DNA of 10,192 nucleotides from Euperipatoides rowelli (Eukaryota > Onychophora > Udeonychophora > Euonychophora > Peripatopsidae), in assembly GCA_003024985.2 (NCBI GenBank), contig PXIH01S0025605.1. One strand, given 5' to 3'. The position numbers and the translations under genes are program-made. Below, one piece after another: positions 1 to 6,403 of the stretch. The notes beneath the pieces were generated by a model. It was not told the origin of the DNA. It was given only the letters and a program-made list of their open reading frames with translations, and did not search any database. Numbering within the stretch: the stretch's first letter is position 1; the number at the start of each line of letters is the position of its first letter.

Positions 1-600
1 AATAGTCAACATTTAATCAAATGATTATAATTATTCAGCCAATTTAAGAGACATGGCTTGCCATTTGCTCACAATTTTAGATATTTTCATTTTATTAAAA
101 TATTTATTAAAATATATTGGATTGCTTATCTATACATTATTGTTTGCAAGGGAAATATAGGACCATATAACATATTTAGCTATTGCAAGAAGATATTGAA
201 GGAAATAATTCTCAAGATTCAAACACTTCAAATAATAATACTTTTTTTTTACATAGCCTACTGTAACCTATAAACAGTATCAATAACTGATTCTAGATTT
301 ATATACAGGAATAAAAATAAACACAAATATGTTTAGCTTCAAAGACCTAATATAGTCCTGATCATATCCCCACCCCTTCCATCCTCTTTGTTTTACTTTC
401 TAGGTAGCTAGTGGTATAGTTCAAGCCTAAGCAAAACATTAACCACAAAGCACATAGAAAGTATGAGAAAGTTTGCAGCATCCCACGTATCATTTCTGAC
501 AATTCTATAGGCAATACATTAAAAAAAAAAATCTTAATACTAAACTGATTTATGCATTGGAAGATGAACCAGAAAATTGAAATTCTAATTTCTAAAAAAG
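1..600. other. AT-rich intergenic DNA, no gene seen
   Basis: No reading frame here looks coding. The longest open frame (58-273, +) is rich in I, Y, F and K, as expected from AT-rich noise, and has no recognisable motif. There are short homopolymer runs of T (241-249) and A (521-530). No tRNA-like fold, transposon end or tandem repeat was seen. Confidence 0.6.
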
Positions 601-876
601 GTAGGTAGGTAAATAGGTAGTTATCGGAGGGAGATAGGGAGGGAAGGAGGTAGGCAGGGAGATAGGGAATTAGAAGGGAGGTAAGAGGGAGGTAGATAAG
701 GAATTAGGGAGGGAGAAGGTAGTGAGGTAGAGAATTAGGGAGGGAGGGGGAAGTAGGTAGGGAGGGAGGTAAATAGGTAGGGAGGGAGGAAGGAGTGAGA
801 GAGATTGAGATAAGGGAGGGATGGAGAGATAGGTAGAGAGGAAGATATGGTGGTAAGGAGATAGGTAGATAGATAA
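601..876. repeat. Polypurine GGGA/GGTAG imperfect satellite
   Basis: About 275 bases are almost entirely G and A on the + strand, built from short variants of GGGA, GGTAG and GATAG (for example GGAGGGAGATAGGGAGGG at 627-644). It starts with GTAGGTAGGTAAATAGGTAG and ends in GATAGGTAGATAGATAAA. The strand asymmetry is extreme in an otherwise AT-rich setting. A minus-strand frame through it reads as a P/L/S/Y repeat (PSLPIYLPPY-like), which is simply the translated satellite. Such tracts can form triplex (H-DNA) or G-quadruplex structures and vary in length between individuals. Confidence 0.92.
738..766 (+). other. G-quadruplex candidate inside the polypurine tract
   Basis: Runs of three or more G lie at 738-740, 742-744, 746-750, 760-762 and 764-766, separated by loops of 1, 1, 9 and 1 bases. 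This satisfies the common rule of four G3 runs with loops no longer than about 9. A second, weaker cluster lies at 780-789. Structure is inferred from the pattern only. Confidence 0.55.
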
Positions 877-1524
877 ATCTGAGTTTTTTTTACTTAAATA
901 AGCAGAAAAAAAGGTCAATGTAATTTAGAAAAGTTGAATGAATATTTGATGGTTTCTTATTAATTTATTTTTTAAAAATTAGATTATACTTTTAAAAATT
1001 TTGGTAATAAATTCAAATCCTAGGGCACATATATTCTGTGAGGTTTGGGCTAGTAGGCTACTAATTAAAACCTGATGTAAATTTCAAGATTAGCTAAAAA
1101 ATAAAAAAATAACACAAAAATATTGCTTTACAGTATTTGGTAATCCATTTATAATAACGTTTTTAAATTACCTTTTGCCATCTGTTTAATTTTGATAGAA
1201 TGTTTTAAATTCTTTAAAATAACCAGAATCATTATAACAGAAAAAGTCATATTAATAACATCTATGTAATAGCCAATAACTATATTAACCTCCACTTTTT
1301 ATCTAGAATGGGAACTCCTATATCAGTTTATAATTATTATTAATTTTGTAATAAACGCCCCACCGTAAATAAAAAGATGTCAGAGGAAATTTGGTCTTTT
1401 TAAAGAAAGAATGACAATTGTTATTATACCATACCATTTCTAGTTGTTTGTGTAAATATATGAGACAAAAGTTAATCTGAAGAGAGGAAAAGAAAGAAAA
1501 ACTATGATTTTAAATATTATAGCA
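877..1524. other. AT-rich spacer, no gene seen
   Basis: No ORF or RNA gene could be supported. One short point of note is AATAAACGCCCCA at 1350-1362, whose exact reverse complement recurs at 2939-2951 inside the centre of the inverted-repeat element. Otherwise the stretch holds only A/T runs and weak palindromes such as TTTTTAAAAATT around 969-980. Confidence 0.55.
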
Positions 1525-1551
1525 GTAGATAATAAATGGAGTTTCGAGGAC

Positions 1552-1580
1552 AGGAAGTAACATCATCCAAGATGGCTGCC
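1552..1580 (+). promoter_or_regulatory. Outer terminal ETS/CRE/YY1-like block, left arm
   Basis: The outer end contains AGGAAGT (ETS-like core GGAA), then AACATCA (a decayed form of the CRE-like TGATGTCA kept in the right arm), then CAAGATGGCTGCC at 1568-1580. The last matches the well-known YY1 site CAAGATGGCGGC with one change in the core. The same order and spacing occur mirrored at the right end. What is seen is the motif order. Factor binding and promoter activity are inferred. Confidence 0.4.
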
Positions 1581-1598
1581 AAATTTTCGATATTGAAA

Positions 1599-1636
1599 AT
1601 GATGTCAAATGCCCATCTATGGGCATATGACATCTA
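1599..1636. repeat. Imperfect copy of the CArG-like palindrome
   Basis: GATGTCAAATGCCCATC is followed by TATGGGCATATGACATC. Compared with 5429-5466, a few base changes break the pairing at the centre and at the AAATG/CATAT step. It sits at the mirrored position in the left arm. Confidence 0.8.
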
Positions 1637-1654
1637 TTATGATGCATTATGGGA

Positions 1655-1830
1655 TAGGGTATTGATAATTAATGAATTATCGATATTTATCGATATTTCT
1701 GATGCATTGTGGGTAGTATTGATGCATGATGGGATATTGATTAATCGATAATCATGAGTATTGATAATCATGAGTATCGATAATCAATATCTATCGATAT
1801 ATCGATAATCAATATATATTGGTATATGCC
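1655..1830. repeat. TATCGATA-rich segment, left arm
   Basis: The palindrome TATCGATA occurs at 1678-1685, 1688-1695, 1775-1782, 1792-1799 and 1800-1807, with related TTGATAAT and ATCGATAATCA units between (GATAATCATGAGTAT is repeated at 1747 and 1765). TATCGATA is the Drosophila DRE (DREF site) consensus, but AT-rich palindromic repeats also arise from simple-sequence expansion, so no regulatory claim is made. Confidence 0.75.
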
Positions 1831-1880
1831 AAACATATAGGTTGTTTATGCTTCTAAATGGGGCTATGACATCACATGAT

Positions 1881-2090
1881 GATGCATGATGGGATAGAAT
1901 ATCATAAGGTGTATGCTGAGATAGAGTATCGCAAGGTGCATACTTGGATAGATGACCCACCGATTTCAAATTTTCGAGGACACATCTGGGTCTTTTTTTC
2001 CAGATGCATGATGGGATAGAATATAGTATCACAAGATGCATGCTGGGATAGAGTGTCACAAGATGCATGCTGGGATAGAGTATCACTCTC
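1881..2090 (-). repeat. 27-bp minisatellite, left arm (two groups)
   Basis: Units of the form GATGCATGCTGGGATAGAGT followed by RTCACAA recur about every 27 bp. One group begins at 1881 and runs to about 1955; the other runs from 2003 to 2090, where units at 2035 and 2062 are nearly identical. Between them lies a non-repeat block with CCAGATGTGTCC-type sequence. The reverse complement core TCCCAGCATGCA resembles the Staf/ZNF143 site core. Minus-strand frames through it encode DTLSQHASC repeats. Confidence 0.88.
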
Positions 2091-2139
2091 ATTCCCATTC
2101 TCATTCTCATTCATCAACTTAGAATATTTTTTTATGAAT

Positions 2140-2471
2140 CAGAAATTTTTTGATTTTCTTACCACAGTGCCACATCCACCCATGACGTCAGAGGACCTCA
2201 ATGTTCAGTAAGATAATAATAGATGTGTATGACATCATACCTATCAATTTTCAGCTAGATATGTCATCATTAACATAAATTAATTCTCAAAGTACTTAAG
2301 TTTTTATTTAAGATTTTCAGATTTTTGCCACAGTGCCACACCCACCTGTGATGTCATAAGACCTCAATATTTGGTACATGAGTAGTCTATACCCGAAAGG
2401 TCATACCTACTGATTTTCAGTATAATACATCATCATTAACATATTATGTAGAATGATACCCAAAAATCATA
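2140..2471 (+). repeat. 166-bp tandem duplication, left arm
   Basis: Two diverged direct copies occur: CCACAGTGCCACA at 2162-2174 and 2328-2340, and CATCATTAACAT at 2265 and 2431, both giving a 166-bp period. Each copy carries a CRE-type site after a CACCC-like string: TGACGTCA at 2183-2190 in the first and TGATGTCA at 2349-2356 in the second. They also share a CATACCTAYYRATTTTCAG segment. The boundaries are approximate. Confidence 0.82.
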
Positions 2472-2582
2472 TTTTTTTTAAAAACTTTAGCCTCTACTAT
2501 ACAATATATTGGGAAATATTTTAAAGAGCATGCGCTTATATCACTTCCGGTTTGAAAATTATTTTTAAAATAAGAATCTTGT

Positions 2583-2693
2583 TCTCAAGCACCCGACTAT
2601 GGGGGTAAGCATTCCATGCCATTTGAATGCTATTGCCCCATCAAACACCCCATTGTATTCTCTAACAATCGTGCTTTGAACACCATTAAAAGC
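2583..2693 (-). pseudogene. Possible Gypsy pol linker remnant
   Basis: On the minus strand, an open stretch of about 37 codons contains VREYNGVFDG followed by a TPIV segment and an Arg. In Gypsy-type Pol proteins, the segment between protease and reverse transcriptase usually has an E-(Y/F)-x-x-VF-x-G motif, then a His-rich/hydrophobic stretch and P-V/I-V before R-R-x-P. The spacing here is close to that pattern. It starts right at the inner edge of the left arm. The stretch is short and the match is by eye, so chance similarity is possible. Confidence 0.25.
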
Positions 2694-3434
2694 ATGATTA
2701 TTAGACAATACAACCTCGCATGCACACAGCACTGGTGCCCTTATGAACTAAAATCACTCTTTGCTTTTTCTACATTCTAGCCGCTTATTGATATATCATT
2801 ATGTTACCAACTCTTGAATACATTTAATGCAATTTCAAATCAATATATAGATGAGTTTTTAATCATGTTTAAAAAGTGAGTTGAAAAGGAAAAAAAATAT
2901 AGAAGATTAGAAAAAGTGATCTGAATAAAAATGTAGCTTGGGGCGTTTATTCAATTGTAATAATTCAATATTTACAAATCAATTAAATGTAAACAATATA
3001 CGTTGTCTATTTTATTTTAATATTAATATTTAAACATTATTGAAAATAATCATGTTATATCCTTCAATACTATAAGACATCATCATCACCCTTATCTATA
3101 CTTCAAATAGTTATACCTAGATGCCATGTTAATCAACACACACTCTGGCTAATCTCTAATCTTTTAACGATTGTGTTATAGCAGAAGTCATCACAACACT
3201 ATCTCTAATTATTATTATTTTAAAAATAGTGAAAAAAAAATTCAAATAATTAACTAAATGTAATTCTAACTTGGAAGTTATTAAAAGATGTTTTATTTTC
3301 AAACTTATATTACATAAAATGTTTCAATTTAGTACATTAAAAGAAATAAAAAATCGATATCTTAGTTACAGTATATGAGATTAAAAAAAATAAACAACCA
3401 TACATCGAGAATAATTGCAGATTAACATAAATTT
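2694..3434. other. AT-rich centre of the inverted-repeat element, no gene seen
   Basis: No coding frame or RNA gene was recognised. TGGGGCGTTTATT at 2939-2951 is the reverse complement of 1350-1362 outside the element. The rest is A/T runs and unstructured sequence. Confidence 0.5.
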
Positions 3435-3506
3435 TAGTTGCGGTCGAGTGGATTATACCCTTGCTTCCCATGCTAAAATCTTAGGTTCGCATCTCTCTTT
3501 GATACC
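3435..3506 (+). ncRNA. tRNA-like sequence, probably a tRNA-derived SINE head
   Basis: TTGCGGTCGAGTGG (3438-3451) fits a Pol III A box with the D-arm signature GAGTGG, and GGTTCGCATCT (3484-3494) fits a B box (consensus GGTTCGANTCC). Spacing between them is about 33 bases, normal for a tRNA without an intron. A D-stem GGT/ACC can form, and TTCCCAT sits where the anticodon loop should be (CCC, Gly-like), flanked by a weak stem. The acceptor and T stems do not pair properly, so this is not a functional tRNA. T-rich runs (3510-3537) follow, as expected for a Pol III terminator or SINE tail. It could equally be a lone tRNA pseudogene. Confidence 0.5.
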
Positions 3507-3638
3507 CAAATTTTTTTTTAATTAATTTTTTTTTTTATTTATTTTATTTATGTTTTACTTTAATAAACGTGAAATAATATAACTAAAAAAAACAATCCGT
3601 ATTTTAAAAATGGTTACCAGCTCATTCTTCTTAGATAG

Positions 3639-3678
3639 ATAAATGTTTATTGTTATCTATAAATGTTTATTGTTATCT
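3639..3678. repeat. 20-bp perfect tandem duplication
   Basis: ATAAATGTTTATTGTTATCT occurs twice back to back (3639-3658 and 3659-3678) without a mismatch, suggesting recent slippage or a microhomology event. No function is evident. Confidence 0.95.
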
Positions 3679-3918
3679 AGTCAAAGTACAATTATATAAT
3701 TTTCTTCCTCTTAGCTACAGTAATCAAAGTATAGACTAATTAGATAATCCCTCTTATATAATTACATTAAAAATTATATTCTATTTCCTAGCATTGAAAG
3801 CCACTTTAAATACATTCTTAAATGTAAGTAATTTAGTTTTTTATTATTATTATGTGATTCAATTAAAAATCAATTTTTTGTCAATGCAATGCATCGGATG
3901 AATCGAGTATTTTGATTT
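3679..3918. other. AT-rich centre segment, no gene seen
   Basis: No ORF, RNA or repeat could be supported. A short GCAATGCATCGGATGAATCGAG string near 3886-3907 resembles the ATCGATTC-rich DNA at 4300-4425 and may belong to the same decayed element. Confidence 0.45.
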
Positions 3919-3941
3919 TGACATCACTTCCTGTCCTCAAA
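3919..3941 (-). repeat. Isolated third copy of the element's outer terminus
   Basis: TGACATCACTTCCTGTCCTC at 3919-3938 matches the right outer end (TGACATCACTTCCTTTCCTC, 5500-5519) at 19 of 20 positions, and its CACTTCCTGTCCTC part is complementary to the left outer end GAGGACAGGAAGT. Neither the YY1-like block nor the palindrome follows, so this is only a terminus, possibly left by a related element. Confidence 0.65.
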
Positions 3942-3989
3942 TTCAGCAAAATTTATTGTTGTTGTTATTATTATTAAAGTATCAATGTA

Positions 3990-4160
3990 TAAAATTAACA
4001 GTCTTTTTACAGAACAAAATTCAAACACTAAAAAATGAACTATTAGGTCAGGACCAATAATTTTATCCAATTCATTAGAGAACCAATCAAGAAGGCTATT
4101 CTTCAACGTAATTTGACGGACACAAACCCTGAGAAGTTTTATAGGCAAGACTTTTTTTAA
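3990..4160 (-). other. Short open stretch with weakly protein-like sequence
   Basis: A minus-strand frame is open from 4202 to 3924 (92 codons). Its middle part reads LLDWFSNELDKIIG then HFLVF, which has the look of a real amphipathic helical segment, unlike the K/F-rich ends that come from T runs. A vague resemblance to the N-terminal helical segment of ASC-1/TRIP4-like proteins (W-x-x-x-x-L spacing) is noted from memory and is not strong enough to name it. The last codons are the transposon terminus at 3919-3941. It may be an exon relic, a retropseudogene piece or chance. Confidence 0.15.
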
Positions 4161-4274
4161 CAGCAAAACTTTTTTTTTTTTAAAGGAATTTTCACCCAAC
4201 AAACATTAACAAAAAAATAATAATTCAATGTCAATCAAAAATAAAGTTAATTTATCCAGAAAATTATTTTAGAG

Positions 4275-4450
4275 GTGTTAATAAGCTTTTTTTTGGCTGC
4301 ATGCATCGAGATAGAAATAGAAAAAAAATTGAATCGATTTAAAGAAATCGAGTAATTTGTTGCAATTCTTTGGATAATTGAATTGCATTTTAAGTAATTG
4401 CATCGATTCACTGAATCGATTCAGCATCCTAATTGCCCACCACTACTATG
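4275..4450. mobile_element. Possible hAT-type transposon end
   Basis: The stretch is dense in ATCGATT/AATCGAG motifs (for example TTGAATCGATTTAAAG at 4329-4344 and CATCGATTCACTGAATCGAT at 4402-4421) and ends in AATTGCCCACCACTACT. ATCGATTC-rich subterminal DNA ending in TGCCCACCACT is a common look for hAT-family ends. No matching opposite end (TAGTGGTGGGCA) was found on the left, so only one end is present. TGCCCACCACTA is also found in the Merlin left terminal repeat (7252-7263), which may be coincidence. Confidence 0.3.
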
Positions 4451-4559
4451 AGATTCTCATTTTAAAAATAATTTTCAAACCGGAAGTGATGTAAGTGCAT
4501 GCTCTTTGAAATATTTTCCAATATACTGTATAGGCTAAATTAAAAAAAATAATATGATT

Positions 4560-4890
4560 TTTGGTTATCATTCTACATAATATGTTAATGATGACATATT
4601 AAACTGAAAATCAGTAGGTATGACCTTTGGAGTATAGACTACTCACATACCGAATATTGAGGTCTTATGATGTCATAGGTGGGTGTGTAACTGTGGTGAA
4701 AATTGGAAAATCTAAAAAAAAATTAAGTATTTTGAGAATTAATTTACATATGTTAATGATGATGTATCTAGCTGAAAATTGATAGGCATGATGCCATACA
4801 CATCTACTATTATAGTACCAAATATTGAGGTCCTGTGACATCATGGATGGGTGTGGCACTGTGGTAAAAAATCAAAAAATTTCTGATTCA
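4560..4890 (-). repeat. ~168-bp tandem duplication, right arm
   Basis: This is the mirror of the left-arm duplication: TGTGTAACTGTGG at 4684-4696 and TGTGGCACTGTGG at 4852-4864, 168 bp apart, each beside a CRE-like site (TGATGTCA 4668-4675; TGACATCA 4836-4843). It shows that the tandem duplication existed before the two arms diverged. Confidence 0.8.
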
Positions 4891-4940
4891 TAAAAAATAT
4901 TATGTCGATGAATAAGAACGAGAATGGAAATGAAAGTGAT

Positions 4941-5140
4941 ACTCTATCCCAGCATGCATCTTGCAATGCACTATCCCAGAATGCATCTTGTGATACTCTA
5001 TCCCATCATGCATCTGGAAAAAGGAGCCAGATGTGTTCTCAAAAATTCAAAATGAGTGGGCATCTATCCCAGCATGCACCTTGTGATACTCGATCTCAGC
5101 ATACACCTTACGATACTCTATCTCATCATGTCATATCATA
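4941..5140 (+). repeat. 27-bp minisatellite, right arm (two groups of three)
   Basis: The TCCCA-type core falls at 4947, 4974 and 5001, then at 5067, 5094 and 5121, so the spacing is exactly 27 within each group and 66 between groups. The typical unit is ACTCTATCCCAGCATGCATC plus TTGTGAT. The regular phase and the match to the left arm show that the repeat predates, or was copied with, the arm duplication. The core TCCCAGCATGCA resembles a Staf/ZNF143 element, remembered as ACTACAATTCCCAGCATGC. Confidence 0.9.
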
Positions 5141-5164
5141 GCCCCATTTAGAAGCATAAAACAC

Positions 5165-5400
5165 CCTATACCTTTAGCATATATTGATATACATATATAT
5201 ATATTGATTATCGATATATATTGATAGATATCGATTATTGATAGATATCGATTATTGATAGATATCGATTAATTATCAATACTCAGAATTATTGATTAAT
5301 CGATATCCCATCATGCATCATAATACTACCCACAATGCCTTAGATATTTGGATAAATATTGATAAATAGCGATAATCGATCAATTAATCGATCCATTATT
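5165..5400. repeat. TATCGAT-rich segment, right arm
   Basis: This is the mirrored and expanded counterpart of 1655-1830. It contains three tandem copies of GATAGATATCGATTATT-like units (about 5222-5270), an ATATATAT run (5195-5202) and ATCGATTAATCGAT-like palindromes. The length difference between arms is concentrated here, as expected from replication slippage. Confidence 0.75.
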
Positions 5401-5428
5401 GATACCCTATCCCGTAATGCATCATAAT

Positions 5429-5466
5429 ATGATGTCATATGCCCATATATGGGCATATGACATCAT
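5429..5466. repeat. 38-bp perfect palindrome with CArG-like centre
   Basis: The sequence is fully self-complementary: GATGTCATATGCCCATA is followed directly by its reverse complement, plus two more pairs outside. The centre CCATATATGG (5443-5452) fits the SRF CArG-box pattern CC(A/T)6GG exactly, and CRE-like TGATGTCA/TGACATCA lie at both shoulders. The left-arm copy at 1599-1636 has decayed to CCATCTATGG and has lost perfect symmetry. Confidence 0.85.
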
Positions 5467-5485
5467 TTTCGATATCAAAAATTTA

Positions 5486-5517
5486 GCAGCCATCTTGGAT
5501 GACATCACTTCCTTTCC
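5486..5517 (-). promoter_or_regulatory. Outer terminal ETS/CRE/YY1-like block, right arm
   Basis: Read on the + strand this is GCAGCCATCTTGG (5486-5498, YY1-like on the minus strand), then TGACATCA (5500-5507, CRE-like), then CTTCC (5508-5512, ETS-like). TGACATCA-CTTCC is a fused CRE/ETS arrangement. It mirrors the left terminus. Differences from the consensus sites are mostly C-to-T or G-to-A at CpG positions, consistent with decay of originally stronger sites. Confidence 0.4.
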
Positions 5518-5540
5518 TCAAAACCTTATTTATTATCTAC

Positions 5541-6403
5541 TTATTGCTGGTATTCCTTGGTAGGCCTTATGATTTATTTGTTAGGCCTATCTATAAACTC
5601 CCACATTACAATGTAGCTTATTTAATATGTGAAATTAAGCAATATGAAATTTGTGCTTTTCAAATAAATAATTACAATTATTATTATATAATGCTATTTT
5701 AAATGTTTTTACCGATATATCCGGAGAAAAAAATTTGATTTAAAAATGTAAAAATAAACCCTTGAATTAATTTTAATTATACTGTAAGTCGGTAAAGATT
5801 TTTTCTAAATAAATACACTAGTCATTTAGATTAAATAGGCTAGCATACTCAAAATAGCTGCTTTAAAAGGTAATAATGATGTTTGAAACCCCACATTTCT
5901 AACTCTCTATTTCTCTTTAGATAGGCTAATTTATAAATAGGATGAGAGGGGGAGAGGATATTTGCAGTGTTCATTTTTTAAAAATACATACAAAACGCTT
6001 GTGAAGTATCCTAAATAACGAAATTAGAATATTGATTAGGGAAACATAGAAAGAAACTTTATGATGTTTCTAACTTATTATTATAATTATTAATGTATAT
6101 TATATTAGAGTTTATTCTTATTATTTTTGTATAATGATATCTACTGTATATACATTTAGTCTAATTACATGAGCAAAAAAAAAAAAGAAAGAAAGTCTAA
6201 TTAAAATCGGAAGCAGGAAAATACACATCAATGATTTAGTTCTTTAAAATATCAGAATAATACGCTGACAGTTTGCAATATTAGTGTTCTATAAAATCAT
6301 TTTGCAGAAGTTGTCATGGAATTTTAAAGAAACTCTGTTAATTTTAGATTTTTGTCTCAATGTTCTAGATAATCATTATTTTTAATGTTTTTTTGTTTTG
6401 TCT
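5541..6403. other. AT-rich spacer, no gene seen
   Basis: No gene is supported. Features are limited to A-runs with GAAA repeats (6175-6195), a GAGAGGGGGAGAGG patch (5943-5956) and a pyrimidine tract TTTTTTTGTTTTGTCTAG ending at 6403 that looks like a 3' splice site just before the first LINE-like codons. The open frame extending to 5702 has no recognisable motif. Confidence 0.5.

Larger units (their letters stand above)
1525..2579 (+). repeat. Left arm of the long inverted repeat
   Basis: This 1,055-bp arm reads, from outside in: a terminal block with AGGAAGT and CAAGATGGCTGCC (1552-1580), a CArG-like palindrome (1599-1636), GATGCAT-TGGGATA motifs mixed with TATCGATA-rich DNA (1640-1830), two sets of 27-bp units (1881-2090), a CATTCT/CATTCC hexamer stretch (2092-2114), a 166-bp tandem duplication (about 2140-2471), and an inner boundary at TCACTTCCGGTTTGAAAA (2541-2558). 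Every block reappears mirrored in the other arm. Open frames crossing it on the minus strand (1784-2110, 1902-2117) follow the 27-bp repeat and are not kept intact in the other arm, so they are not called as genes. Confidence 0.9.
1525..5540. mobile_element. 4.0-kb foldback-like inverted-repeat element
   Basis: The two ends are long inverted copies of each other: 1525-2579 matches the reverse complement of 4451-5540 along its whole length, with scattered substitutions and small indels. The central 1.87 kb (2580-4450) is not palindromic. The outermost pairing is GTAGATAATAAAT (1525-1537) with ATTTATTATCTAC (5528-5540). The flanks TTATAGCA (1517-1524) and TTATTGCT (5541-5548) agree at 6 of 8 positions and could be a decayed target duplication. 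TA on each side (1526-1527, 5538-5539) is an alternative but is part of the palindrome. No transposase ORF is present, so if it moved it was mobilised in trans. It could instead be two copies of a 1-kb element in opposite orientation, or a segmental inverted duplication. The transposon class cannot be assigned. Confidence 0.75.
4451..5540 (-). repeat. Right arm of the long inverted repeat
   Basis: This 1,090-bp arm is the inverted partner of 1525-2579. Its inner edge, AGATTCTCATTTTAAAAA (4451-4468), pairs with the left arm's inner edge, and its outer edge is TTTATTATCTAC. It is slightly longer, mainly because the TATCGAT-rich part (5165-5400) is expanded by repeats of GATAGATATCGATTATT. The open frame at 4902-5141 (+) encodes repeats of DTLSQHASC, which is the 27-bp minisatellite read in a frame that stays open because 27 is a multiple of three. 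Two other frames (4665-4859 minus, 5499-5702 plus) show no motif. No gene is called. Confidence 0.9.

Noticed and set aside
58-273. 71-codon ORF near the window start
   Set aside because: Composition is typical of AT-rich noise, with no motif and no homologous frame elsewhere in the window.
670-918. 82-codon minus-strand ORF rich in P, L, S and Y
   Set aside because: It is the polypurine satellite translated on its pyrimidine strand; all frames look repetitive and it has no domain.
1881-2090. CRISPR-like array of regular repeats
   Set aside because: Repeats are contiguous 27-bp units without unique spacers, there are no cas genes, and the context is eukaryotic transposon DNA.
1784-2117. Minus-strand ORFs with DTLSQHASC-like repeats in the left arm
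   Set aside because: The 27-bp minisatellite keeps frames open because its length is a multiple of three. The frame is broken relative to the right arm, so it is not under coding constraint.
4902-5141. 79-codon plus-strand ORF beginning MSMNKNENGNESDTLSQH
   Set aside because: It is the right-arm counterpart of the same minisatellite. The start region is a simple hexamer repeat, and the sequence after the repeats differs between arms.
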